DNA of 64,000 nt from Streptomyces sp. NRRL F-4489 (GTDB lineage Bacteria; Actinomycetota; Actinomycetes; Streptomycetales; Streptomycetaceae). Below the pieces are notes generated by a model. It was not told the origin of the DNA and did no database searches. It worked only from the letters and a program-made list of their open reading frames with translations. The DNA lies in assembly GCF_001509485.1 (NCBI RefSeq), contig NZ_LLZI01000232.1, forward strand, positions 1-64,000, given 5' to 3'. Made by a program: the position numbers and the translations under genes. Positions 17,521 through 31,524 of the stretch are shown here, piece by piece. The number at the start of each line of letters is the position of its first letter. The first letter of the stretch is position 1.

Positions 17521-17534
17521 ATTTAGACCTGAAC
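17521..17534. promoter_or_regulatory. Operator-like site O2 (MarR type)
   Basis: ATTTAGACCTGAAC is a degenerate copy of O1 (left arm ATTTAG exact, right arm 4 of 6). It overlaps CTAAATTTAG (17517-17526). Its centre is 45 bp from that of O1, and it lies 22 bp before the MarR start, which suggests autoregulation. Confidence 0.55.
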
Positions 17535-17555
17535 ATAACACTCGCGGGAGGTCCG

Positions 17556-18152
17556 GTGGCAAGGGAAGCGGCAGAGGAAGCGGCGGGGGAAGCGGTCGAG
17601 GACGCGGCGGGCGGGGCGCGGAGCGCCGTCCACCAGGTCGAGGAGATCGCCGCCGCCTGGCAGCGCGAGCGCCCCGGTACGCCGGTCTCCTCCATCGGGA
17701 TCGTCACGCCGATCTGGCGGCTGGCGAAGCTGCTGGGCGACGACCGGCGGCGGGTGCTCCAGCGGGCCGGGGTGGACGTGGCGACCCTGGACCTGCTGAG
17801 CGTGCTGCGCCGCGGCGGTCCGCCGTACACCCTGACCACCCGGGAGCTGAGCCGGCGTTCGCTGCTCACGGCCGGGGCGATCTCCCAGCGGGTGGCCCGC
17901 GCCGAACGGGACGGCCTGGTCACCCGCCGGCCCGGCGAGGGCCGCCCGCGCACGGTGCTGGTCGAGCTGACGCCGGCCGGGCACGATCTCGTCGAGTCGA
18001 CCGTTGACCAAGTGCTGGGGCGGGAGGCGGAGTTGATGGGGGCGCTCACCGTCGAGCAGCAGGAGCAGCTGACCGGGCTGCTGCGGATCCTGCTCCAGGA
18101 CGTCCAGCGGCGGCTCGGCGACGACCGGATCAGCCAGGTCGGCGAGGACTGA
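17556..18152 (+). CDS. MarR-family transcriptional regulator
   Basis: The product is 198 aa. The winged helix reads YTLTTRELSRRSLLTAGAIS, then RVARAERDGLVTRRPGEGRPRTVLVELT, the recognition helix and wing of MarR proteins; long helices at both ends form the dimer. The start is GTG at 17556 after GGGAGG; the frame is open upstream without a ribosome site. It is divergent from the SDR gene over two operator-like sites. The last 23 bp overlap the 3' end of the convergent ArsR-like gene. Confidence 0.9.
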   Translation: MAREAAEEAAGEAVEDAAGGARSAVHQVEEIAAAWQRERPGTPVSSIGIVTPIWRLAKLLGDDRRRVLQRAGVDVATLDLLSVLRRGGPPYTLTTRELSRRSLLTAGAISQRVARAERDGLVTRRPGEGRPRTVLVELTPAGHDLVESTVDQVLGREAELMGALTVEQQEQLTGLLRILLQDVQRRLGDDRISQVGED

Positions 18153-18921
18153 CCTCGTTGCGCTCCGGCGCCGGGGGCACGGCCGGCGCCGGGGTCAACA
18201 CGTCCTCCGGCAGGCCCAGTTCCGTACGGAACGCGGCCCGGCCGGCCTCGGTGACGGCGAGGATCCGGCCGGCCGGCGCCCTGACGATCCAGCGCCGCTC
18301 CAGCGCGTGCCGGTAGAGGGCGGCGCCGACCGCGCCGGAGAGGTGGTGGCGGCGGGAGGTCCAGTCCAGGCAGGTGCGCACATGCGCCCGGTGGGCCGGT
18401 GCGTGGCCGCCGTGCGGGATGCCCAGCGCGGCCAGCCACGCGGCGCCCGCGGTGGACAGCTCCGGGCCGTGCTCCCGCAGGAGCAGACCGCGTTCGGTCA
18501 TGGCCTCGGCGATGGCCACGCCGAGCGCGCCGGCGATGTGGTCGTAGCAGGTCCGGGCGTGGTGCAGGGCCCGGCGGTGGTTGGCCTCGGCGAGCGAGCG
18601 GATCCGCACCCGGCGGTAGGGGGCGAGGCCGGCGAGGTTCTCCAGGGTCTCCGCGGTGTCCGGGCCGGCCAGCCGGAGGTGGCGCCGGCGGCCGCGCCGC
18701 TCCTCGGCCAGCAGTCCGCCGGCGACGAGGAGGTTGAGGTGCTCGGTGGCGGTGGAGGGCGCCACGCCGGCGTACTCGGCCAGTTCGCCGGCGGTCCAGG
18801 TGCCGCCGTCGAGCAGGGCGATGCAGATGGCGGCGCGGGTGCGGTCCGCGAGCAGCGCCGCGAGGGCGGCCAGATCGGGGGTTTCGGCGGTGCTTTCGTG
18901 ATCGGCGTCCCATCGAATCAT
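18130..18921 (-). CDS. ArsR-like winged-helix regulator
   Basis: The product is 263 aa. The N-terminal winged helix, about residues 15-90 (LADRTRAAICIALLDGGTWT, AGELAEYAGVAPSTATEHLN, LLVAGGLLAEERRGRRRH), is of the ArsR/helix-turn-helix_20 type. A longer C-terminal region is rich in His and Cys (HRRALHHARTCYDHIAG, HGGHAPAHRAHVRTCLDW), which could bind metal or another ligand. The start at 18921 is the ATG of MIRWDADHES; an AT-rich stretch with ATATAAC lies immediately upstream. It is divergent from the flavin-reductase-like gene. The signal is unknown. Confidence 0.82.
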   Translation of the reverse strand: MIRWDADHESTAETPDLAALAALLADRTRAAICIALLDGGTWTAGELAEYAGVAPSTATEHLNLLVAGGLLAEERRGRRRHLRLAGPDTAETLENLAGLAPYRRVRIRSLAEANHRRALHHARTCYDHIAGALGVAIAEAMTERGLLLREHGPELSTAGAAWLAALGIPHGGHAPAHRAHVRTCLDWTSRRHHLSGAVGAALYRHALERRWIVRAPAGRILAVTEAGRAAFRTELGLPEDVLTPAPAVPPAPERNEVSPRRPG

Positions 18922-18988
18922 GTGCAGAGCGTAATCACATATAACACTTCGGTGAGCGCCGAATCGTCCGGCTTCTATCCTCAGGGGC

Positions 18989-19555
18989 ATGAAATCCGCG
19001 CTGGAGAAGAGCAGTTCGGTCGTGCCGGCGCTGCTGTCCACGGAGAACGACGACGGGACGTTCGTGCTGGTCGCGCTGCGGATCCGGTGGGATCTCGGGC
19101 CGGTGGTCAGCGTCTGGCTGCCGGCCCGCGGCCGTACGGCGCGCAATCTCGCGGTACGCCCCGATGTTGTCTTCAATCTGCCGCACCCGGAGGCGGCGGA
19201 CGGGGACGGCGCGCCCGGCGGCCCCGGCGCGGAGGAGCCGTGGACGGAGCCGTCCGAGCTGGTCCGGCCGCCACGGCTGGCGCACTGCCCGGTGACGCTG
19301 GAGGCCCGCCGGGTCGGCGACCGCACGCTGACCGACGGCGCCTGGACGCAGATCGAGGCGCAGGTGCTGCGGGTGCACGCGGACCCGCGCCGGGTGCAGC
19401 CGCTGGCCGACGGCATGCTGGACGTCTCGGCCTGGCGGGCGCCGGTGCACGACTTCCGGCCGCCGGCCGCTCCCCCGCCGCGGGCCGTGCCGGCGCCCGC
19501 CCGGGAGCTGGCCCGGCAGCTGGGCCGGCGGTTCCCCGCCCAGCGGGAGAGCTGA
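18989..19555 (+). CDS. Flavin reductase-like (split barrel) protein
   Basis: The 188-aa product resembles the FMN-binding flavoprotein-oxygenase group (DIM6/NTAB-like): LVALRIRWDLGPVVSVWLP, then RTARNLAVRPDVVFNLP and a C-terminal LADGMLDVSAW. TATCCT at 18976-18981 is 7 nt before the ATG with little Shine-Dalgarno, another leaderless candidate. It is divergent from the ArsR-like gene. The reaction is unknown; FMN binding is inferred from the fold. Confidence 0.72.
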   Translation: MKSALEKSSSVVPALLSTENDDGTFVLVALRIRWDLGPVVSVWLPARGRTARNLAVRPDVVFNLPHPEAADGDGAPGGPGAEEPWTEPSELVRPPRLAHCPVTLEARRVGDRTLTDGAWTQIEAQVLRVHADPRRVQPLADGMLDVSAWRAPVHDFRPPAAPPPRAVPAPARELARQLGRRFPAQRES

Positions 19556-19586
19556 CACCGGGCGCGGGACCGGCCCCGGACACACA

Positions 19587-19628
19587 GCGGCGCCTGCCCT
19601 TCCGGTCGGGGAGGGGGACAGGCGCCGC
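19587..19628. terminator. Bidirectional terminator downstream of gltD
   Basis: GCGGCGCCTG (19587-19596) pairs perfectly with CAGGCGCCGC (19619-19628); inner CCC and GGG can extend the stem. It lies between convergent stop codons. Confidence 0.8.
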
Positions 19629-19702
19629 GGTACGGGACCCGGGTTCTCACCCGGTCCCCGTGCCGCCGTACGACGTTGTACGGGACATCTCGGGACGGAC
19701 GC

Positions 19703-21155
19703 TCACACCGCCAGGGCGCGGTCCGTCGGCTTGATCGGGGCCGGCAGGGCGCTGGCTCCGGTGAGGTAGCGGTCCACGCCGCGGGCGGCCGAGCGGCCCT
19801 CGGCGATGGCCCAGACGATCAGCGACTGGCCGCGGCCGGCGTCGCCGGCGACGAAGACACCGGGGACGTTGGTGGCGAAGTCCGCGTCGCGGGCGATGTT
19901 GCCGCGCGCGTCCAGCTCCAGGCCGAACTGCTCGACCAGGCCGTTCTCCCGGTCGGTGCCGGTGAAGCCCATGGCGAGGGTGACCAGCTGGGCCGGGATC
20001 TTCCGCTCGGTGCCGGGCTTCTGCGCCGGCTTGCCGTCCTTGAACTCCACCTCGACCAGGTGCAGCCACTGGACGTTGCCGTCCTCGTCGCCCTCGAAGT
20101 GGGTGGTGGAGACGGAGTAGATCCGCTCGCCGCCCTCCTCGTGCGCGGAGGTGACCTTGTAGAGCATCGGGAAGGTCGGCCAGGGCTGGCCCGCGGACCG
20201 CTCCTCGCCCGGCTTCGGCATGATCTCCAGCTGGGTCACCGAGGCGGCGCCCTGGCGGTGCGCGGTGCCGACGCAGTCCGCGCCGGTGTCACCGCCGCCG
20301 ATGACGACCACGTGCTTGCCCTCGGCGCTGATCGGGGAGACCGTCAGGTCGCCCTCCTGGACCTTGTTGGCCAGCGGCAGGTACTCCATGGCGAAGTGGA
20401 TGCCGTTCAGCTCGCGGCCGGGCACCGGCAGGTCGCGGGAGGTGGTGGCGCCGGCCGCGATGACCACCGCGTCGTAGCGGCGGCGCAGCGCGGCCGCGTC
20501 GATGTCCCGGCCGATCTCGGTCTCGGTGCGGAACTTGGTGCCCTCCGCGCGCATCTGCTCGATGCGGCGGTTGATGTGCCGCTTCTCCATCTTGAACTCG
20601 GGGATGCCGTAGCGGAGCAGACCGCCGATCCGGTCGGCGCGCTCGTAGACCGCGACGGTGTGGCCGGCCCGGGTCAGCTGCTGGGCGGCGGCCAGGCCGG
20701 CCGGGCCGGAGCCGATGACGGCGACGGTCTTGCCGGAGAGCCGCTCGGGCGGCTGCGGGGTGACGTCGCCGGCGTCCCAGGCCCGGTCGATGATGGAGAC
20801 CTCGACGTTCTTGATGGTGACCGGCTGCTGGTTGATGCCCAGCACACAGGCCGCCTCACACGGCGCGGGGCACAGCCGGCCGGTGAACTCCGGGAAGTTG
20901 TTGGTGGCGTGCAGCCGCTCGCTGGCCGCCTTCCAGTCCTCCCGGTAGGCGTAGTCGTTCCACTCGGGGATGAGGTTCCCGAGCGGACAGCCGTTGTGGC
21001 AGAACGGGATGCCGCAGTCCATGCAGCGCGACGCCTGCTTGGTGATGATCGGCAGCAGGGAGCCGGGCCGGTAGACCTCGTTCCAGTCCTTGACGCGCTC
21101 GTCGACGGGGCGGGTCTGGGCGACCTCGCGCTCGTGGTTCAGGAAGCCCTTGGGG

Positions 21156-21163
<8 letters not shown>
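19703..21163 (-). CDS. gltD: Glutamate synthase small subunit
   Basis: The 486-aa subunit oxidises NADPH and passes electrons to GltB. The N-terminal cysteines [17 protein letters not shown] and CPAPCEAAC bind Fe-S clusters. FAD binding is marked by [17 protein letters not shown] and NADPH binding by [30 protein letters not shown] closes the FAD site. The ATG overlaps the gltB stop by 8 nt (21156-21163), so translation is coupled and the two subunits are made together. No oddities were seen. Confidence 0.97.
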
Positions 21164-25757
<4,594 letters not shown>

Positions 25758-25815
25758 CGGCTCTCCCAACGTCGTCGTGGCAAGTGAGTTGCCGAGGGAC
25801 GACGTTGGCCCTCCG

Positions 25816-25835
25816 CGAAATTTCGTGCAGGTTAC
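25816..25835 (-). promoter_or_regulatory. Candidate GlnR half-box and overlapping palindrome upstream of gltB
   Basis: On the minus strand GTAAC-CTGCAC-GAAAT (25835-25820) matches the GlnR half-box gTnAc-N6-GaAAc except for the last base. It overlaps the palindrome CGAAATTTCG (25816-25825). A second half-box 22 bp away, needed for a full site, is not evident. A GAAAGC/GCTTTC inverted repeat lies at 25854-25872. The rest of the 299-bp gap shows nothing else clear. Confidence 0.4.
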
Positions 25836-26056
25836 AGGATGACCCGCTTCTCAGAAAGCGAAAGTGGCTTTCCAACATACGGACACCGCACCGGCGGTGA
25901 GACGGAATCTCTGGGAAACACGGACGGAAACGGGCCGCCCTCTGCGGCGGCGTCCGGCGAGCGACATTGCCCGCGACGCCAGGGCCTTATGCCCGGTCGT
26001 CAACAAACCGAAACCGCTGGGTAATGCGGCCATCATGCGGTCACCCGAAAGGGACG

Positions 26057-26797
26057 TCAACCCACCGCCGTCCCGAACAGCGCGCCGAGACCGAACGTGA
26101 CGGCCGCCGCGGCGCCGCCCAGGGCCAGCTGGCGCAGCCCGCTGAACCACCACGAACGGGCCGTGACCCGGGCCACCACCGCACCGCAGGCGAAGAGCCC
26201 GAACAGCGCCAGCAGCACCGCCGGCCAGAGCACCGTGGCGCCCAGCAGATAAGGAAGGACAGGCAGAAGCGCGCCCAGCGCAAAGGATCCGAAGGAGGAG
26301 ACCGCGGCGACGGCGGGAGAAGGAAGGTCGGACGGATCGATGCCCAACTCCTCGCGGGCGTGGATCTCCAGCGCCTGCTCGGGGTCCCGGGAGAGCTGTT
26401 CGGCGACCTGCCGGGCCAGCTCGGGCTCCACCCCGCGGGAGACGTAGAGCGCCGCCAGCTCGTCCTCCTCGTCCTTCGGGTGGGCGCGCAGCTGAGCCCG
26501 TTCGATGTCCAGCTCCGCGACCACCAGCTCACGCTGCGAAGCCACCGAGGTGTACTCCCCCGCGGCCATCGAGAACGCGCCGGCCGCCAGCCCCGCCAGC
26601 CCGGTGATCACGATCGTATGCGGCGAGACGGCGCCGCCGGCCACGCCGGTCATCAGGGCGAGGTTGGACACCAGGCCGTCCATGGCGCCGAACACGGCGG
26701 GGCGGAGCCAGCCGCCGTTCACATCGCGGTGGGTGTGGTTGTCGCGGTGCGCCACATGGGTCGGCGCGGCGGCATCCATGATCTCCATGACGGACAT
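26057..26797 (-). CDS. VIT1/CCC1-family transporter
   Basis: The 246-aa membrane protein is of the vacuolar iron transporter type, which moves Fe2+ or Mn2+. It has five predicted helices: GWLRPAVFGAMDGLVSNLAL, the second helix with AGAFSMAAGEYTSVASQREL (metal-site Met and Glu), then three at the C-terminus. Between them is the acidic cytosolic domain with ERAQLRAHPKDEEDELAALY. The start at 26797 has GGGAG 9 nt upstream and matches the usual family N-terminus; an upstream GTG at 26857 has no ribosome site. A perfect CRP-type palindrome lies about 150 bp upstream. Confidence 0.9.
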   Translation of the reverse strand: MSVMEIMDAAAPTHVAHRDNHTHRDVNGGWLRPAVFGAMDGLVSNLALMTGVAGGAVSPHTIVITGLAGLAAGAFSMAAGEYTSVASQRELVVAELDIERAQLRAHPKDEEDELAALYVSRGVEPELARQVAEQLSRDPEQALEIHAREELGIDPSDLPSPAVAAVSSFGSFALGALLPVLPYLLGATVLWPAVLLALFGLFACGAVVARVTARSWWFSGLRQLALGGAAAAVTFGLGALFGTAVG

Positions 26798-26943
26798 AAC
26801 GACCTGCTCCCTGCTCAGCGAGGTGTGGGCCGATCGCGGCGCTTCCCCCTCCAACACCTCGAAGCTATGCGCGAATTACCCTCCGCCGCTAGCAAGGAAG
26901 GCCGAACTTACCGCGCTGACCTGCGGTTTTATCGAGCGGGCGG

Positions 26944-26965
26944 CCTTGTGATCCGGCTCACAAGG
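26944..26965. promoter_or_regulatory. CRP-type palindrome upstream of the VIT gene
   Basis: CCTTGTGA-TCCGGC-TCACAAGG has perfect 8-bp arms and contains TGTGA-N6-TCACA. That fits both the classical CRP consensus and the GTG-N6-CAC motif described for Streptomyces Crp. It lies between the lgt terminator and the VIT gene. A role as a short terminator stem cannot be excluded. Confidence 0.5.
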
Positions 26966-26996
26966 GCCCTCGGCGGCGGATGCGGCGGATACGACA

Positions 26997-27038
26997 GAGC
27001 GCCGGGCGGTCCCGGATGATCGGGTCCGCCCGGCGCTC
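26997..27038 (-). terminator. Terminator of lgt
   Basis: GAGCGCCGGGCGG (26997-27009) pairs perfectly with CCGCCCGGCGCTC (27026-27038). The inner stem CCCG/CGGG closes a 6-nt loop. It lies 36 bp beyond the lgt stop. Confidence 0.85.
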
Positions 27039-27073
27039 CGGTCGGAAGTGCGTGCCGCCGTCGCCGGCCTCGC

Positions 27074-28099
27074 TCAGGAGGCGGCGCCGCCCGCGCTCTT
27101 CGCGGGCTTGTCGGCCTCGATCGCCTCGGCCTTGTCGGGCTTGCCGGGGCTATCGGCGGTATCGGGGTTATCGGCCTTGCCGGTCTTGTCAGGGGCGGCG
27201 TCCCCGGACACCTCACCCCTGGCCCCCTCGCCCCCGGCAGACCCCTCGCCCCCGGCGCCCTCCGCGCCCCCGGCGAGCTGCCACTCCGGTTCGACGACCT
27301 CCTCGCGGCCCGGCGCCTTCTTCGCCGAGACGATCATGTAGACCACGGCCAGGACGAAGACGATCAGCGAGGTCCAGTCGTTCAGCCGCAGGCCCAGGAT
27401 GTGGTGCGCCTCGTCGACCCGGAGGTACTCGATCCAGGCGCGGCCCGCGCAGTACGCGGCGACGTAGAGCGCGAAGACCCGCCCGTGACCCAGCCGGAAG
27501 CGCTTGTCCGCCCAGATCACCAGCGCCGCGACGCCCAGGCACCACAGGGACTCGTACAGGAACGTCGGGTGGTAGGTGCCGCCGATCCGGCCGATCGCCG
27601 GGTCCGGGTCGATCTTCAGCGCCCACGGGACGTCGGTCGCCTTGCCGTACAGCTCCTGGTTGAACCAGTTGCCCCAACGGCCGATCGCCTGCCCGATGGC
27701 CAGGCCCGGCGCCAGCGCGTCGGCGTAGGCGGGCATCGGGATGCCGCGGCGGCGGCAGCCGATCCAGGCGCCGAGCGCGCCCAGCGCCACCGCGCCCCAG
27801 ATGCCCAGGCCGCCCTGCCACACCTTGAAGGCGTCGAGCGGATGGCCGTTCGGGCCGAAGTACGGCTCGTACGTCGTGATGACGTGGTACAGGCGTCCGC
27901 CGACGAGGCCGAAGGGCACCGCCCACACGGCGATGTCGGCGACGGTGCCGGAGCGGCCGCCGCGCCGCACCCAGCGCTTGTTGCCGAGCCAGACGCCGAC
28001 GAATACGCCGATGATGATGCAGAACGCGTAGCCGCGCAGCGGGATCGGGCCGAGATGGACGACACCGGTCGGCGGGCTGGGAATGAATGCGAGGTCCAT
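27074..28099 (-). CDS. lgt: Prolipoprotein diacylglyceryl transferase
   Basis: This 341-aa integral membrane enzyme transfers diacylglycerol from phosphatidylglycerol to the lipobox cysteine. The Lgt signature appears as IGRWGNWFNQELYG, with HPTFLYESLWCLG and conserved Arg/His around GLVGGRLYHV. About seven membrane helices span residues 15-270. The last 75 residues form a low-complexity cytosolic tail rich in Gly, Ala, Glu and Lys (KTGKADNPDTADS), which is common in streptomycetes and not catalytic. It sits downstream of the DsbA-like gene on the same strand and has its own terminator. Confidence 0.96.
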   Translation of the reverse strand: MDLAFIPSPPTGVVHLGPIPLRGYAFCIIIGVFVGVWLGNKRWVRRGGRSGTVADIAVWAVPFGLVGGRLYHVITTYEPYFGPNGHPLDAFKVWQGGLGIWGAVALGALGAWIGCRRRGIPMPAYADALAPGLAIGQAIGRWGNWFNQELYGKATDVPWALKIDPDPAIGRIGGTYHPTFLYESLWCLGVAALVIWADKRFRLGHGRVFALYVAAYCAGRAWIEYLRVDEAHHILGLRLNDWTSLIVFVLAVVYMIVSAKKAPGREEVVEPEWQLAGGAEGAGGEGSAGGEGARGEVSGDAAPDKTGKADNPDTADSPGKPDKAEAIEADKPAKSAGGAAS

Positions 28100-28200
28100 G
28101 GCAGGACCGACGCTACCGCGCCGGGCGGGGTGGACGGCAACCCGCCCGGCTACGGCTGCGTAACGGCCCCGCCCGGGTGGCGGTCCATACGTCCGCCGAA

Positions 28201-28234
28201 CGGGTCAGCGGCCGCGGGCCGGGTCAGCGGCCGC
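28201..28234. repeat. 15-bp direct repeat spanning a stop codon
   Basis: CGGGTCAGCGGCCGC occurs at 28201-28215 and 28220-28234 (period 19). The second copy contains the stop codon of the DsbA-like gene. Confidence 0.75.
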
Positions 28235-29036
28235 CGGAGGTCTTGGCCTTGTCGGCGTCCAGCACCATCTTCTTGAGGTCATCGGGGGTGAGCTGGCCGC
28301 CCTTGACCTGGGCGAGGTCCTTGCCGTTGAGCAGGACGGTGGGGGTGCCGCGGAAGCCGGCGGAGGCGAAGGCGGCGTTGGACTTGCGGACGAAGCCGTC
28401 GTACCGGCCGGACCGCACGCACGTCGTGAAGGTGTCCGTGACCAGGCCGGGGACCTTGCCGGCGAGCTTGACGAGGTAGGTCTTGTCGGCGAAGCGGTCC
28501 TGCTGCTCGGGCGGCTGGTTGGCGTAGAGGACGTCGTGGAGCTGGCGGAACTTTCCGGCGTCCTGGGCGCACAGCGCGGCGTTGGCGGCGTTCAGCGAGC
28601 CGGAGCCGCCGGTGTTGCCGTCGATCAGGGTGGCGAGGTGGTATTCGGCGCGGAGCTTGCCGGAGTCCTGGAGTTCGTGGATCACCGGGCGGAAGCCGGT
28701 CTCGAACTGCTGGCAGGCCGGGCAGCGGAAGTCCTCCCAGACGGTGAGGGTGGAGCGGGCGCCCGGCGCGCCCACCGGGACGGCGGGCTTGGCGCCGTCA
28801 CTGGCCTGCTTGGGGAGGGCGAAGTCGTCGCCGGCGGTGCTGCCGCTGCCGCCGCCGGACGACACCCAGACGGCGATCCCGCCGGCCACCGCCAGGGCCG
28901 CCACCACGGCCCCGGCGACCACGGCCTGGCGGACCCGCCGGGACCGCGTCCTCTCCTTGGCGCGCTGGGCCTGCAGCCGCTCGCGGGCGCTGCTCTTTCC
29001 GTCACGGTTCTGGCCGTCATGGTTCTTCTGGTTCAC
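28224..29036 (-). CDS. Membrane-anchored DsbA-family thiol oxidoreductase
   Basis: The product is 270 aa. A basic cytosolic stretch (ARERLQAQRAKERTRSRR) is followed by one membrane helix at about residues 36-58. The extracytoplasmic thioredoxin-fold domain has CPAC in WEDFRCPACQQFE and the cis-Pro loop FRGTPTVLLNG. It may oxidise or isomerise disulfides in exported proteins. The start is the GTG at 29036; a GTG at 29072 lies inside the trpA terminator stem and directly on a purine run. A 15-bp repeat spans the stop codon. Two paralogues lie at 59995 and 60991. Confidence 0.85.
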   Translation of the reverse strand: MNQKNHDGQNRDGKSSARERLQAQRAKERTRSRRVRQAVVAGAVVAALAVAGGIAVWVSSGGGSGSTAGDDFALPKQASDGAKPAVPVGAPGARSTLTVWEDFRCPACQQFETGFRPVIHELQDSGKLRAEYHLATLIDGNTGGSGSLNAANAALCAQDAGKFRQLHDVLYANQPPEQQDRFADKTYLVKLAGKVPGLVTDTFTTCVRSGRYDGFVRKSNAAFASAGFRGTPTVLLNGKDLAQVKGGQLTPDDLKKMVLDADKAKTSGGR

Positions 29037-29052
29037 GCCCGTGGACAACGAA

Positions 29053-29080
29053 GCGGAGGGGCGCGGCCGCACCCCTCCGC
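29053..29080 (-). terminator. Terminator of the trpCMBA group
   Basis: GCGGAGGGG (29053-29061) pairs perfectly with CCCCTCCGC (29072-29080), with GCGGCCGC in the loop. It lies 13 bp past the trpA stop and 16 bp before the DsbA-like start, so that gene probably relies on readthrough or its own leaderless promoter. Confidence 0.75.
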
Positions 29081-29093
29081 TCGCAGGTTCGCT

Positions 29094-29944
29094 CTATCGG
29101 GCGATATCGGCGGCCCGGTCGCCGGCCGCGCCGCTCCGGCGCACGCCCTCGCCGAGCTGCCCGGCGAGGGTGCGGACCGCGGCGAGACCGGCGTCGGTGT
29201 CGCCGTCCGCCGCCAGCAGGCACTTGACGAACGCCGAGCCGACGATCACGCCGTCGGCGAACCGGGCGACCTCGGCGGCCTGCGCGGCGTTGGAGACGCC
29301 CAGGCCCACGCAGACCGGCAGATCGGTGGTGGCGCGGGTGCGGGCCACCAGGTCCTCGGCCTCCCGGCCCACCGACTCACGGGTGCCGGTGACGCCCATC
29401 AGGGACGCGGCGTAGACGAAGCCGCTGCCGGCCGCGGTGATCTTGGCCAGCCGCTCGTCCCGGCTGCTCGGCGCGACCACGAAGACGGTGGCCAGACCGT
29501 GCTGCGCGGCGGCCTTCCGCCACACCTCGGACTCCTCGACCGGGAGGTCCGGCAGGATGCAGCCGGCGCCGCCCGCCTCGGCGAGGTCGGCGGCGAACCG
29601 CTCGACACCGTAGGCGTCGACGGGGTTCCAGTACGTCATGCAGAGCACCGGCGCGCCGGTGGCGGCGTGCACCTCGCGGACCGTGCGCAGTACGTCGGTG
29701 ATCCGGATGCCGGCCCGCAGCGCGATGTCGTCGGCGGTCTGGATGACCGGGCCGTCCAGGACCGGGTCGCTGTGCGGCAGGCCGACCTCGACGATGTCGC
29801 AGCCGCCGTCCAGCATCTCGGTCATGGCCCGGATGCCGCCGTCGATGGTGGGGAAGCCGGCCGGGAGGTAGCCGACCAGGGCGGCCCGGTCCTCGGCCTT
29901 GGCCTGCGCCAGGACGGTCCGGAGCAGTTCGATGTTGCCCGCCA

Positions 29945-29945
<1 letters not shown>
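29094..29945 (-). CDS. trpA: Tryptophan synthase alpha chain
   Basis: The 283-aa alpha subunit cleaves indole-3-glycerol phosphate to indole, which is channelled to TrpB. The barrel shows LVGYLPAGFPTID, the catalytic Glu in CDIVEVGLPHSDPVLDGPVIQ and the Asp a few residues on. The phosphate loop reads CVGLGVSNAAQAAEVARFAD and GVIVGSAFVK. The ATG overlaps the trpB stop by one base (TGATG at 29943-29947), which couples the subunits. It is the last trp gene of the group. Confidence 0.96.
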
Positions 29946-31207
<1,262 letters not shown>

Positions 31208-31222
31208 CTGAGCACTCCTCAT

Positions 31223-31308
31223 CCGGGGCCTCAGCGCCCCGGAGGTCCGGTGTGGTCGGGATGGGAGGGTGTCGCGGCGGGCGCGCGCGTTTGGTGCGCG
31301 CGCCGCCG
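31223..31308 (-). promoter_or_regulatory. Two hairpins in the trpM-trpB gap
   Basis: On the coding strand a strong stem forms between CGGCGGCGCGCGC-type arms at 31308-31275 around TTTGGT, with one bulged G. A second stem pairs CCGGGGC with GCCCCGG at 31242-31223, ending just before the trpB ribosome site. Neither has a U-tract. They could slow readthrough or stabilise the trpBA mRNA segment. No tandem-Trp leader was found. Confidence 0.45.
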
Positions 31309-31325
31309 GTACGGGGCCGGACGCG

Positions 31326-31496
31326 TCAGCGCGCGGGCCCCGGACGCCATCGCCGTCCGTTGATCTGTCCCGGCTCGGAGCCGATGTGGTAGCGGACCCG
31401 GCGTCCCCGGACGCGCCGGGCCGGGGCCCGGCAGCCGCGGTGCCACGAGGGCAGCGCGGAGAAGCTGGCCACGGGGCGGCGGGGGACGGGGGTCAT
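31326..31496 (-). CDS. trpM: TrpM, small modulator of tryptophan biosynthesis
   Basis: The 56-aa basic protein starts [20 protein letters not shown] and includes [13 protein letters not shown] near residue 36. It lies between trpC (28-bp gap) and trpB, the position of trpM (trpX) in Streptomyces, where a protein of this size and sequence type was reported to modulate tryptophan production and differentiation in S. coelicolor. Trp occurs at residues 18 and 50, not in tandem, so it does not look like an attenuator peptide. Its Shine-Dalgarno is weak, so translation may be coupled to trpC. Confidence 0.85.
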   Translation of the reverse strand: MTPVPRRPVASFSALPSWHRGCRAPARRVRGRRVRYHIGSEPGQINGRRWRPGPAR

Positions 31497-31524
31497 CGCG
31501 GGTGCCTGCTCCGGCGGCGGCCGG

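Noticed and set aside
25758..25769. TTG start of gltB four codons upstream
   Set aside because: It overlaps the GGGAGA ribosome site that serves the ATG at 25757.
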